64,000 nucleotides of DNA, from the NCBI RefSeq assembly GCF_022869165.1, contig NZ_CP094929.1:682001-746000 (forward strand), in the 5' to 3' direction. Both the position numbers and the translations under genes were made by a program. Every line of letters starts with the position of its first letter. Positions within the stretch are counted from its first letter, which is position 1. Shown here piece by piece: positions 1 through 8,069 of this stretch. Below the pieces are notes generated by a model, which was given only the letters and a program-made list of their open reading frames with translations, was not told the origin of the DNA and searched no databases. This DNA is from Sphaerochaeta associata. GTDB taxonomy: Bacteria; Spirochaetota; Spirochaetia; Sphaerochaetales; Sphaerochaetaceae.

Positions 1-100
1 CCTTGGGATGCTCGAGGATGAAGTCGGCAATCTTCTTCTCCTTGGCGCTGAGTGTTGCATACTTGGTGCGAATGGTGTAGATGGCACTGACTTCCTGCAT
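1..100 (-). CDS. RpiR-family transcriptional regulator, N-terminal fragment (cut by window edge)
   Basis: Only the first 33 codons are present; the gene continues beyond base 1. The reverse strand starts with ATG at 100, preceded by an AAGGGGA ribosome site. The residues LSAKEKKIADFILEHPK match the start of the RpiR/HTH_6 winged helix. RpiR regulators usually carry a C-terminal SIS domain that senses a phosphorylated sugar. It is divergent from the sugar ABC operon starting at 242, so it is the probable regulator of that operon (inference from context). Confidence 0.8.
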   Translation of the reverse strand, partial: MQEVSAIYTIRTKYATLSAKEKKIADFILEHPK

Positions 101-128
101 CGGCTTCCCCTTGTATCACAGTATAGTA

Positions 129-143
129 TGAAAAAAATATTCA
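129..143. promoter_or_regulatory. Inverted repeat, candidate RpiR operator
   Basis: TGAAAAAAATATTCA is a TGAA-N7-TTCA inverted repeat in the gap between the divergent regulator and ABC operon. RpiR-type operators are often A/T-rich palindromes with TGAA/TTCA-like arms, so the site is a reasonable operator. The sequence is simple and could be chance. Confidence 0.35.
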
Positions 144-173
144 GGCAATCAGAAATAAATATTCATTTATCGC

Positions 174-201
174 TTCACTTCTGGAAAAAACGGGGTATAC
201 T
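174..201 (+). promoter_or_regulatory. Sigma70-like promoter of the sugar ABC operon
   Basis: A TATACT -10 box at 196-201 lies 16 bases after a weak TTCACT -35 box at 174-179. It is about 40 bases upstream of the ATG at 242 and just downstream of the candidate RpiR operator. Confidence 0.4.
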
Positions 202-241
202 AAGAGAAAGGTTGTACAAATCAAAAGGAGTGTAGTGTAGT

Positions 242-1516
242 ATGAAAACAAGAAACGTACTGGTTGTATTGGCACTGGTATTCTGCTTGGCTTTCCCCCT
301 GTTTGCACAGGGTGCTGTTGAGGCAGCCCCAAAGCAGGAAATCCGCGTTCTCTTGGCGAACCATCCGTATGGTGAGCTCTTGAAGACCAAGATTCCTGAA
401 TTCGAAGCAAAGACCGGCATCAAGGTCAACTATGAGAGTCTGCAGGAGAGCCAGCTGACCAACAAGCTCACCACCGAGTTTGCCACCAAGAGCTCGACGG
501 TCGATGTATTCATGACTCGTCCGTTGCAGGAAGGTCTGATGTTCATCAAGAACGGTTGGTATGAAGGTTTGGACAGTTACAACTTTGCAGATTATCCGAC
601 CAACTCGGTTGATATCGGTAGAAAGGACGGCAAAGCCTACATCGTACCGCTGGTAACCGAATGGCAGGTGCTCTACTATCGCAAGGACCTGTTCAAGAAA
701 GCCGGTCTCTCCGTTCCCACCAACTTCACCGAACTCGAAGCCGCCGCCAAAGCCCTGAACAAGGATGGCGTTGCTGGTTTTGCATCCCGCGGAAAGGGAG
801 CGGCTGCAGTCACCCAGCTTTCCAGCTATGTGTATAACTTTGGCGGCAGGTACCTGGACGGCGGAAAGGCTGTATTCGACAGCCCCGAAGCTCTTGAGGC
901 CATCCGCTACTACGGCAGACTTTTGGGTAATTATGGACCTCAGGGTGTGACCAGCATGTCTTGGGAAAATGTCATGCCTGTCTTCCAGGCCGGCAAGGTA
1001 GCCATGTGGACTGATGCTTCAGTCTTCTACGGCCAGATCGTCGATCCCGCCAAGACGCAGATTCCTGCCGCCGACATCGGTGTTGCACAGCTTCCCAGAG
1101 GCCCGAAGGGCGACAGTCCGTTCATCGTAGTCTCCTGGGGTATGGCTATGTCCTCTGCTTCCAAGAACAAGGATGCTGCCAAGCAGTTCCTCGATTGGGC
1201 GACCAGCAAGGAACTTGCCATCGAAGGTATGCTTTCCAATATCACCATGGCCCGCGACAGTGCTTGGGCTGATGCTGAAGTCCGCAAGATCATGAACCCC
1301 GGTTTGGTTGAGACCCAGGCACACGCAGCAAAGAACGGCTATCCGTACGACCGTCCGTTCATGAGCTCCGTCGGCCAGGCCCGCGACCTTATCGGTGAAG
1401 TGATCATCGAGTCCATCAATACGAAGGGTACCAGTGCCAAGCTCGCTTCGCTTGCACAAGAGAAAGTGAAGGCGGTTGACGAGCTGCTTAAGACCGACGG
1501 TGAGTACGGTCTCTAG
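242..1516 (+). CDS. Sugar ABC transporter solute-binding protein (family 1)
   Basis: A 424-residue periplasmic or membrane-anchored binding protein with a signal peptide (about residues 1-25, ending FAQGA). The mature part has the layout of SBP family 1, the MalE/UgpB class that binds sugars or oligosaccharides. It is followed by two MalF/MalG-type permeases, so this is the capture subunit of a carbohydrate importer; no ATPase is encoded nearby, suggesting a shared MsmK-type ATPase elsewhere (inference). The start ATG at 242 has AAAAGGAG about 10 bases upstream. No lipobox cysteine is seen at the end of the signal peptide. The substrate cannot be told from sequence. Confidence 0.9.
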   Translation: MKTRNVLVVLALVFCLAFPLFAQGAVEAAPKQEIRVLLANHPYGELLKTKIPEFEAKTGIKVNYESLQESQLTNKLTTEFATKSSTVDVFMTRPLQEGLMFIKNGWYEGLDSYNFADYPTNSVDIGRKDGKAYIVPLVTEWQVLYYRKDLFKKAGLSVPTNFTELEAAAKALNKDGVAGFASRGKGAAAVTQLSSYVYNFGGRYLDGGKAVFDSPEALEAIRYYGRLLGNYGPQGVTSMSWENVMPVFQAGKVAMWTDASVFYGQIVDPAKTQIPAADIGVAQLPRGPKGDSPFIVVSWGMAMSSASKNKDAAKQFLDWATSKELAIEGMLSNITMARDSAWADAEVRKIMNPGLVETQAHAAKNGYPYDRPFMSSVGQARDLIGEVIIESINTKGTSAKLASLAQEKVKAVDELLKTDGEYGL

Positions 1517-1535
1517 ACCTGGATGAGATGTATTT

Positions 1536-1560
1536 GGCCGACCGAGTAGATCGGTCGGCC
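1536..1560 (+). terminator. Intra-operon stem-loop after the binding-protein gene
   Basis: A perfect 10-bp stem (GGCCGACCGA / TCGGTCGGCC) with a 5-base GTAGA loop lies 19 bases after the binding-protein stop and 23 bases before the permease start. There is no T-run. Such hairpins between binding-protein and permease genes usually stabilise the upstream message or lower read-through, giving more binding protein than permease. Confidence 0.7.
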
Positions 1561-1583
1561 ACTTGTGCTACAAGGAGCTTTCT

Positions 1584-2462
1584 ATGGTTCGACAAGGATT
1601 CTTCGAGAAAAACCTACGGTATATTTTCCCGCTTCCAGCAGTCCTGTTTGTAGTTGTCCTGATGGTATTTCCTGTGGCATATACCTTCTTTCTCAGCTTT
1701 ACGGATTGGACGCTCACCAGCGGCAGGCCGCTGTCGGTAGTCGGCCTGAAAAGTTATCTGCAGGTTCTGAAGGAGCCTCGGTTCCTGGAAGCCTTGGGTA
1801 GAACCTTCTATTTCACCTTCGGCTCGGTAATCGTTGAGATGTTGCTGGGCACTGCCCTGGCTTTGATCCTCAATCGCTCGTTCAAGGGCAAGGGCGTGGT
1901 CAAGACGCTGCTTCTGCTTCCCTTGGTCGCCACGCCGGTTGCAATCGGCATTGTGTGGAACCTGTTTTATGACCCGACCATTGGTATCCTCAACTATGTT
2001 TTGAGCGTACTCAAACTTCCCCAAAGCGGCTGGGTCAGTGATGCAAAGTCGGTAATGCCGTCGCTGATTATTGTTGATATCTGGCAATGGACCCCGATGA
2101 TCACCATCATCGTGCTTGCCGGTCTTGCGGGTCTTTCCTCCGAGCCGTATGAATCGGCCATGGTGGATGGGGCCAGTGCCCGTCAGGTGTTATTTCACAT
2201 CACCCTCCCCATGTTGATGCCCACCATCCTTACAGCCGTTATCCTCAGGGCCATCGATGCCCTCAAGACCTACGACATCATTTACTCGATGACCGGGGGA
2301 GGGCCCGGCTATGCTTCGGAGAACCTCAATGTGCTTGCCTTCAAGTACAGTTTTGAATATTTCAGGATGGGACAGAGTGCAGTAATGCTTGTCTTCCTCT
2401 TCATCATCGTCCTGCTCTTCAGCCTCTTGGTCATGCGGCTGCGTCGAGCCTTTGAGTTGTAG
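1584..2462 (+). CDS. Sugar ABC transporter permease (MalF/UgpA type)
   Basis: An inner-membrane protein of 292 residues with six predicted membrane segments. It has the binding-protein-dependent transport domain with the EAA-type loop near residues 190-215 (ESAMVDGASARQVLFHITLP). I place the start at ATG 1584 because AAGGAG lies 8 bases upstream; an in-frame upstream extension has no ribosome site. It pairs with the next gene, 13 bases downstream, to form the membrane pore. Confidence 0.9.
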   Translation: MVRQGFFEKNLRYIFPLPAVLFVVVLMVFPVAYTFFLSFTDWTLTSGRPLSVVGLKSYLQVLKEPRFLEALGRTFYFTFGSVIVEMLLGTALALILNRSFKGKGVVKTLLLLPLVATPVAIGIVWNLFYDPTIGILNYVLSVLKLPQSGWVSDAKSVMPSLIIVDIWQWTPMITIIVLAGLAGLSSEPYESAMVDGASARQVLFHITLPMLMPTILTAVILRAIDALKTYDIIYSMTGGGPGYASENLNVLAFKYSFEYFRMGQSAVMLVFLFIIVLLFSLLVMRLRRAFEL

Positions 2463-2475
2463 GGGAGGAGAGAGT

Positions 2476-3291
2476 ATGAAAGAGAAGCGCATAACAACCA
2501 TTTTGTACGGCATCGTTCTGGCTTTGATCATCATCCCGATACTTTTCCCCTTCATTTGGATGCTGATGAGCTCGTTCAAGACACAAGTGGATATCATCAG
2601 CTGGCCTCCGAAGTTCATCTTCAAGCCGGTGATGCAGAACTATAACCGGGTGTTCGTTGAGCAGAACTTTCTGCAGTACATGCAGAACTCCCTGATCGTC
2701 TCCACTGTCAGTGTTTTCTTCTCCCTCCTGCTCGGCCTTCCGGCCGCATATTCCATCGCCCGCTACAAGCAGAAGAAGCTTTCGATCTTCATTCTGGTCG
2801 CCCGCCTGATGCCGGGTATCTCATTTTTGATGCCTTGGTATATCGTATTCTCGAGACTTAGGTTGATGGACAGCTACATTGCCTTGATTCTCAGCCACAT
2901 GCTCATCGCCTTGCCGCTCGTTGTCTGGGTCATGTCCCCGTACTTCGACTCGGTACCCAGGGAATTGGAGGAAGCCGCCATGGTTGACGGTCTTACCCAG
3001 CAGTCGGCATTTCTAAAAATCCTGCTTCCACTCTCCGGCCCGGGTGTTGTTACTGCTACTACGCTTAGCTTCATCTTCAGTTGGAACAACTTTATGTTCA
3101 GCCAGGTCCTGAGTCAGCAGAAGACGCGCACCCTTCCCATCGCCGTCTACAACTTTCTCTCCTACGTCGAGGTTGACTGGGGGGCTGTGATGGCAGCGGC
3201 AGTGACCATCATGGCACCGGCAATCATTCTTACGATGTTCTTCCAGAAGTACGTGGTCAAGGGCCTTACCATGGGAGCGGTCAAGGGGTGA
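2476..3291 (+). CDS. Sugar ABC transporter permease (MalG/UgpE type)
   Basis: A 271-residue inner-membrane permease with six predicted membrane segments. Its EAA loop reads LEEAAMVDGLTQQSAFLKILLP, where the ATPase docks. ATG 2476 follows GGGGAGGAGAG. It is the third gene of the sugar ABC operon and its partner is the preceding MalF-type permease. The following gene is convergent, so the operon ends here. Confidence 0.92.
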   Translation: MKEKRITTILYGIVLALIIIPILFPFIWMLMSSFKTQVDIISWPPKFIFKPVMQNYNRVFVEQNFLQYMQNSLIVSTVSVFFSLLLGLPAAYSIARYKQKKLSIFILVARLMPGISFLMPWYIVFSRLRLMDSYIALILSHMLIALPLVVWVMSPYFDSVPRELEEAAMVDGLTQQSAFLKILLPLSGPGVVTATTLSFIFSWNNFMFSQVLSQQKTRTLPIAVYNFLSYVEVDWGAVMAAAVTIMAPAIILTMFFQKYVVKGLTMGAVKG

Positions 3292-3301
3292 TGACTGAAA
3301 C

Positions 3302-4187
3302 TTATGTATAGTTGTGCTTGAGTACCAAATCGCGCATGGCCCCGCCGACATGCTGCATGATCACTTCGCATTTGATGATGAAGAGGAAGAAGATCGGCCC
3401 TTGCTCATCAGAGAGTGCTTCAAAGTTGCCTTGTCCCTTGCTGATGACCATATCCGCTTCCTGATACAATTGTAGAAAAGCCGGATCGGCTTGGGAGAGC
3501 ACCAAGCCCGGGGTCTTGCTTCCACTGGAAATGATTGTTGCAACAGAGTCGAGTCCGCATTCAATGGCATCTTCGGGCAGTACGTCATTGAGTATGGGTA
3601 ACCCTCTGGTGACCAAGTACAGTTCAGTTTCGGGGAACATGGATGCAATGGTTTCCAGCAGGACCCGGTCGAAGACGATTTCTCCGGCATTGTCGGCGAT
3701 ATACATCACCCGCTTTGCTTTCTTAAGCGCTTCATGAAAAGCGGTGAATTCGAATAGGGGGGAGTCTGCAACCGTGCTCATGCCTTGGTTTTGCATGATT
3801 TTTGAGATTTCCGCCTGTACGTCGATACCGCTGGGAAATGCTCCGTAATCGATGATGTTTCCTGCACAGGCCAGTTGCACTGCGGTTTTCAAGGGAGTCT
3901 GTGATTCCTTAATCATGGCCCGCAGGTCATCGATTACTGCAAGCGCTTCATTGTTGCTCAACATTTTTACATCAAGATAAGGGTCTTCCTTACCGGAATG
4001 CTCTGCAAACAGGCGTTGCATATGATATGCCATTTCAGGTGGGCTCATTTCCAAGGGGAAGTGTTTGAGCTCATCGCCTATCTCATCCATGATGTGCTTT
4101 ATCGATGCCGGAGGTAAGCCCAGCATTCTTCCCGCTTCCAGGACTTGCTTGAAAAAACATGGGAGACAATCAAGTGAGGTATTCATG
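3302..4187 (-). CDS. DUF89 / ARMT1-like family protein (probable damage-control phosphatase)
   Basis: The protein, about 294 residues, carries the DUF89 hallmarks: an N-terminal SLDCLPCF CxxC segment, a metal-site motif YIADNAGEIVFD near the middle and ISKGQGNFEAL near the C-terminus. Characterised DUF89 proteins are metal-dependent phosphatases acting on phosphometabolites such as sugar phosphates; the substrate here is unknown. I chose ATG 4187 (MNTSLDCLPC), which matches the usual family start; the frame is open further upstream to ATG 4213 (MNTYAIFRR) and beyond. It converges on the sugar permease and diverges from the epimerase-like gene. Confidence 0.8.
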
Positions 4188-4300
4188 CGCCTGAATATAG
4201 CATAGGTGTTCATTGTTGTAGTAGTCGTTATCTCCATGGTAGCCAAAGGCTGGCGTCCGTCACCACCCTCTGGTATACTATACAAAAGGGTGGTAGCGGT

Positions 4301-5119
4301 ATGAGAATAGTCGGCATACACTACACCAGATGGGCTTCTCCGGCCGAAGCGGATATCGCTTCCTTGGTCCAGAAGGCCAAGCATCTGCTATACGATCAAC
4401 TCGAAGTGGATGGGATCATCATGCAACAGATGAGCCCGTGGGGGCGTAAGCGCCTCGGCTTTGAGGCGAGAAACCACCAGATAGATATATCCTACAGTAT
4501 TGTCCCTCCACCCGAGTACGACTTGTCCTCTCTTGACGAGGATGTGCGCAGGCATGCCCTCTCCCAATTTCAGGATCTTATCCGAACCATCGGGGAGATG
4601 GGCGGCGGAAGCCTCAACGGTCCGCTGTACACAAGCTTTCCCGGGAACCGAGAAATGCAGCACGATAGGCAGAAACTACTCGAACAGAGCGTAAAGAGTC
4701 TGAGATCGCTTACCCCGCTTGCCCAGGATGAGGATGTGGTATTGAACATCAGGCCGGTCAACCGGTATGAACATTTCCTCATTCCTACAGCCGGTGATGC
4801 TCTCTCGTATGTGCATGCAGTCAATCACCCGAACTGCGGCATCGATCTCGATACCTTTGAGATGAACCTTGAAGAGGACGACATGAAGGCCGCAATCCTA
4901 GAGGCCGGCATCTACCTGCACTGCCTGCATGTGCGGGAGAACAACCAGAAGATGGTGGGTCTTGGAGCTCTCGATTGGTCTGCTGTCCGCAGTGCTCTGG
5001 ATGCAATCTATTACAAGGGGCCTTTGGTACACATGCCCGCTTCAGGCCAGAGAGATCGGGAAGACCCTGCAGAGAGCCGAAGAATCCGCAATCTGCTGTG
5101 TAGCGACACTCCTCTTTAA
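4301..5119 (+). CDS. TIM-barrel sugar epimerase/isomerase-like protein
   Basis: A 272-residue protein resembling the xylose-isomerase-like TIM barrel, tagatose/psicose 3-epimerase subgroup. Supporting blocks are HPNCGIDLDTFEMNLEEDD (family pattern: V-LDTFHMNIEE) and LHVRENNQKMVGLGALDW (family pattern: HVxENDRG-xGxGxIDW). These enzymes bind Mn or Mg and invert C3 of ketoses. The N-terminal half is more divergent and the tail after GPLV is short and atypical, so it may be inactive or have a shifted substrate. The ribosome site upstream of ATG 4301 is weak. It starts 113 bases from the divergent DUF89 gene, and both may serve the adjacent sugar uptake operon. Confidence 0.65.
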   Translation: MRIVGIHYTRWASPAEADIASLVQKAKHLLYDQLEVDGIIMQQMSPWGRKRLGFEARNHQIDISYSIVPPPEYDLSSLDEDVRRHALSQFQDLIRTIGEMGGGSLNGPLYTSFPGNREMQHDRQKLLEQSVKSLRSLTPLAQDEDVVLNIRPVNRYEHFLIPTAGDALSYVHAVNHPNCGIDLDTFEMNLEEDDMKAAILEAGIYLHCLHVRENNQKMVGLGALDWSAVRSALDAIYYKGPLVHMPASGQRDREDPAESRRIRNLLCSDTPL

Positions 5120-5241
5120 CCGTAGGGAGGCTTGCCAAGCAGCGGTATGACAGCCAAGTAATTAATCACTGAGAGCAGGGTTTTTCCGCTCTTGCCTGTA
5201 TCTTCGCTTCTGAGTACTTTGAAAGGAGATAGGAGGCAGCA

Positions 5242-6411
5242 ATGCACAGTACATTTTATCTTCCAACCAGAATCATATTCGGCTCACATTCGCTTCAAAA
5301 GCTTTCAGAGCAGAAGCTTCCCGGAAAACGAGCCTTGATCGTTATTTCCAGCGGGAAATCCACCCGTTCGTTTGGATACCTTGAACAAGTTGAGAAACAA
5401 CTCGATGCAGCAAAGGTCTCGTATGAGATTTATGACAAGATTCTTCCCAATCCCATCCTTACCCATGTTACAGAAGGGGCCCAGCTTGCAAGAGAGAAGG
5501 GTTGTGACTTTGTCATCGGCCTCGGCGGAGGCTCGGTCATCGACTCGGCAAAAGCCATAGCCCTTATGGCAACCAATGAAGGCAATCTCTGGGACTATAT
5601 CCATGGCGGCAGCGGCAAAGGAAGGCCGATGACCAAAAAGCCTCTTCCCATTGTTGCCATCACCACCACTGCCGGCACAGGCACCGAAGCCGATCCCTGG
5701 CTTGTCATCACCAAGGAGGAGACCAACGAGAAAATCGGATACGGTAATGACGATACCTTCCCTGTCCTCAGCATCGTCGATCCCACCCTGATGGTCACCG
5801 TTCCCCCGCATCTCACCGCCTACCAAGGCTTCGATGCCCTGTTCCACAGCACCGAAGGGTATCTGAACAAAATTGCCAATACCTTCAGCGACCAGTACAG
5901 CCTTGAAGCGATCAGGCTCATCGGTAAGAGCCTGCCTGAGGCGGTGAAGAATGGCAAGAATCTGAAGGCACGCGAGGATATGGCCATGGCCAACACCCTG
6001 GCCGGCATGGTGGAAACATTCAGCGGGTGTATCAGCGAGCATTCGCTTGAGCATGCTATGAGTGCGTTTCACCCCGAGCTTCCCCACGGGGCGGGCTTGA
6101 TTATGATCAGCAAAGCCTACTACACCCACATCGCTGATCACCACATCGCCGACGAGCGGATGATTGCCATGGCGAAGGCCTTGGGAAAAAGTGATGCCAC
6201 CCAAGCGATGGACTTCGTGCATGCCCTTGTCGACCTGCAAAAGGCCTGCGCTGTGGATGAGCTGAAGATGAGCGACTATGGGATCAAGAAAACAGAGCTT
6301 GCTGCAATGGTGAAAAACGCCCGGGAGAACATGGGAGGCCTCTTTGGTGTCGATCCCATGACGCTGACCGATGAGGATTGCCTGAGTATCTACCAGAAGT
6401 CATTCAAATAA
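5242..6411 (+). CDS. Iron-containing alcohol dehydrogenase
   Basis: A 389-residue cytosolic group III dehydrogenase that interconverts alcohols and aldehydes with NAD(P). The NAD-binding GGGS is at residues 95-98 and the TTTAGTGTE block at about 141-149. The likely iron ligands are D198, H202, H271 and H282 (GFDALFH, EHAMSA, PHG). The segment between the last two ligands is three residues shorter than in FucO. ATG 5242 follows AAAGGAGATAGGAGG. It is monocistronic as far as can be seen. Confidence 0.92.
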   Translation: MHSTFYLPTRIIFGSHSLQKLSEQKLPGKRALIVISSGKSTRSFGYLEQVEKQLDAAKVSYEIYDKILPNPILTHVTEGAQLAREKGCDFVIGLGGGSVIDSAKAIALMATNEGNLWDYIHGGSGKGRPMTKKPLPIVAITTTAGTGTEADPWLVITKEETNEKIGYGNDDTFPVLSIVDPTLMVTVPPHLTAYQGFDALFHSTEGYLNKIANTFSDQYSLEAIRLIGKSLPEAVKNGKNLKAREDMAMANTLAGMVETFSGCISEHSLEHAMSAFHPELPHGAGLIMISKAYYTHIADHHIADERMIAMAKALGKSDATQAMDFVHALVDLQKACAVDELKMSDYGIKKTELAAMVKNARENMGGLFGVDPMTLTDEDCLSIYQKSFK

Positions 6412-6420
6412 CCAAACGTA

Positions 6421-7593
6421 TCAAAACACAATACCCGCAACCAGGACGGCTAGTACGACCAAGGGGGCGGGTATTTTCTTTGTTGCAAGCACCACGATGG
6501 TAAGGCCCACCACCGTCAGGTGCTCTCCTGTGATCCCGCTCTTTTGCAGCAGCAGGATTGCCGCAGCCGTAATAAGACCGCCGGCAACCGCATTGATACC
6601 CTTCAGCGATACCTTCACCGCCTGTATCCGCTTGAGTTCCTCCCAGACAGGGTAGATGAAGAAAATGAGCAGCGTACCAGGCAGGAAAATTCCCACTCCT
6701 GAAAGAAGGGATGCGAGGACCTGGATGAAAGCACCTTCACCTCTTGCAGCCATGCCTCCGGCATAGGCGCTGAAGCTGAACATGGGACCTGGAAGTCCCT
6801 GTACCAGGCCGTATCCAGTTAAAAACTCCTCGTTCGTCATATATCCTCTGGTTTCCACCAACTCTGCGATCATGACAGGCACCACCACCTGTCCGCCTCC
6901 GAAAACCAGATAGCCATAGCGGTAGAAAGCCTCAAAGAGGGTGACCAGAAGATTGTGGGTGATTAGGGAAAGCAGCAGGGTGCCCAGAGCGAAGAGGACG
7001 AAAAGTACCAGATACCTGTACGGTGCCCGTATGGTGATTCTGTTGAACAGGTTCTTTTCGTTGCTCGAGAGAATGGAGACTGCTCCTCCGATCAGTAAAA
7101 CAGTGGGGAAAACCCAGGGGGACCGAATGAAATAGGTGGTCAGCGCTCCAAAGAGAAAGAGCGCAATGGTCAGCCCATCGGTAAGTACTTTCTTGCCGAT
7201 TCTGAACGCAGCGAGGAAAATGAACCCGACTGCCATGGGGCCGATAAAGCGCAGGATATCCTCCGAGATTTGATGGTCCTTGAGAAACTGATAGAGGAAG
7301 GAGAGGGTGGTCATCACCAGAACCGGGGGAAGGGCCCAGACGAGCAGGGTGAGGAAGGCCAGTAGGGGGCCTCCCATCCGGTAGCCGACTGCGGTAATGG
7401 TCTGGGTGCTGGTAGGTCCGGGCAGAATGCTGGTCAAGGCAAGCAGTTCAACCAGCTCTTCTTCGCTCAGATAGTGTTTCTTGCTCACCAAGTGGTCGAG
7501 AAACACACCAAAATGAGCCTCCGGCCCTCCATAGGCACCAAGTGAACAGATAAGGACATCCTTGAGGAAGTGTCTGTACGGTACATTGTGCAT
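6421..7593 (-). CDS. chrA: Chromate transporter (ChrA/CHR family, two-domain)
   Basis: A 390-residue integral membrane protein with two homologous CHR halves and about 10-12 predicted membrane segments. Recognisable blocks include FGGPEAHFG-like SLGAYGGPEAHFGVF near the N-terminus, LTSILPGPTSTQ, and a second copy FGGGQVVVPVM and YGLVQGLPGPMFSFSAYAG. Characterised members export chromate using proton or sulfate gradients; many anaerobes carry the gene without chromate exposure, so the true substrate is uncertain. It is convergent with the Fe-ADH gene (9 bases apart). Confidence 0.9.
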   Translation of the reverse strand: MHNVPYRHFLKDVLICSLGAYGGPEAHFGVFLDHLVSKKHYLSEEELVELLALTSILPGPTSTQTITAVGYRMGGPLLAFLTLLVWALPPVLVMTTLSFLYQFLKDHQISEDILRFIGPMAVGFIFLAAFRIGKKVLTDGLTIALFLFGALTTYFIRSPWVFPTVLLIGGAVSILSSNEKNLFNRITIRAPYRYLVLFVLFALGTLLLSLITHNLLVTLFEAFYRYGYLVFGGGQVVVPVMIAELVETRGYMTNEEFLTGYGLVQGLPGPMFSFSAYAGGMAARGEGAFIQVLASLLSGVGIFLPGTLLIFFIYPVWEELKRIQAVKVSLKGINAVAGGLITAAAILLLQKSGITGEHLTVVGLTIVVLATKKIPAPLVVLAVLVAGIVF

Positions 7594-7697
7594 GGCAACT
7601 CCTATGCAATGATGCTATAGAATTGCGTAATCTTGCTCAAGAAGGCTGGGGTTCACCCTCTCAGAGGTGTACACTTGTCTGGATTGGAGGAGAGATC

Positions 7698-8069
7698 ATG
7701 CTGCCAAAAGAAATTCTCGATGGTTGGAAAGAACGGGAGAAAGCCGTTGTACTCACCACGGTGTCGTTGGATGGAATGCCCAACAGCATATGGGCAACCT
7801 GTGCTGATATGTATAACGGAGAAGCGGTGGTTGTGGCGGACAACTATTTTGCCAAGACCAAGCAGAACATAGCAGCTGGTACGCCTGCAAGCGTTCTGTT
7901 TCTGACCAAGGACAGAACGTCGTACCAACTCAAGGGTAAAGTCAGCTACCACACCGAGGGCCCGTATTTCGCCTTCATGAAGGCGTTCAATCCAGCTCAG
8001 CATCCCGGGCATGGAGCCTTGGTCATCCATGTCCAGGAAGCCTACAACGGGGCGAAAAAACTGCTTTAG
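7698..8069 (+). CDS. Pyridoxamine 5'-phosphate oxidase-like (split-barrel flavin) protein
   Basis: A 123-residue protein with the split-barrel fold of the PNPOx-like family (VVLTTVSLDGMPNSIWATCADMYNG at about residues 18-42). Members bind FMN or F420 and act as small oxidoreductases. ATG 7698 has GGAGGAGAG immediately upstream; upstream in-frame codons lack a ribosome site. Its stop overlaps by 4 bases the end of the convergent nitronate-monooxygenase-like gene. Confidence 0.75.
   Translation: MLPKEILDGWKEREKAVVLTTVSLDGMPNSIWATCADMYNGEAVVVADNYFAKTKQNIAAGTPASVLFLTKDRTSYQLKGKVSYHTEGPYFAFMKAFNPAQHPGHGALVIHVQEAYNGAKKLL

Noticed and set aside
4301-5119. Frameshift near the C-terminus of the TIM-barrel gene, since the tail after GPLV is atypical
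   Set aside because: None of the other two frames restores an obvious family C-terminus, so I kept the gene as read and only noted the odd tail.
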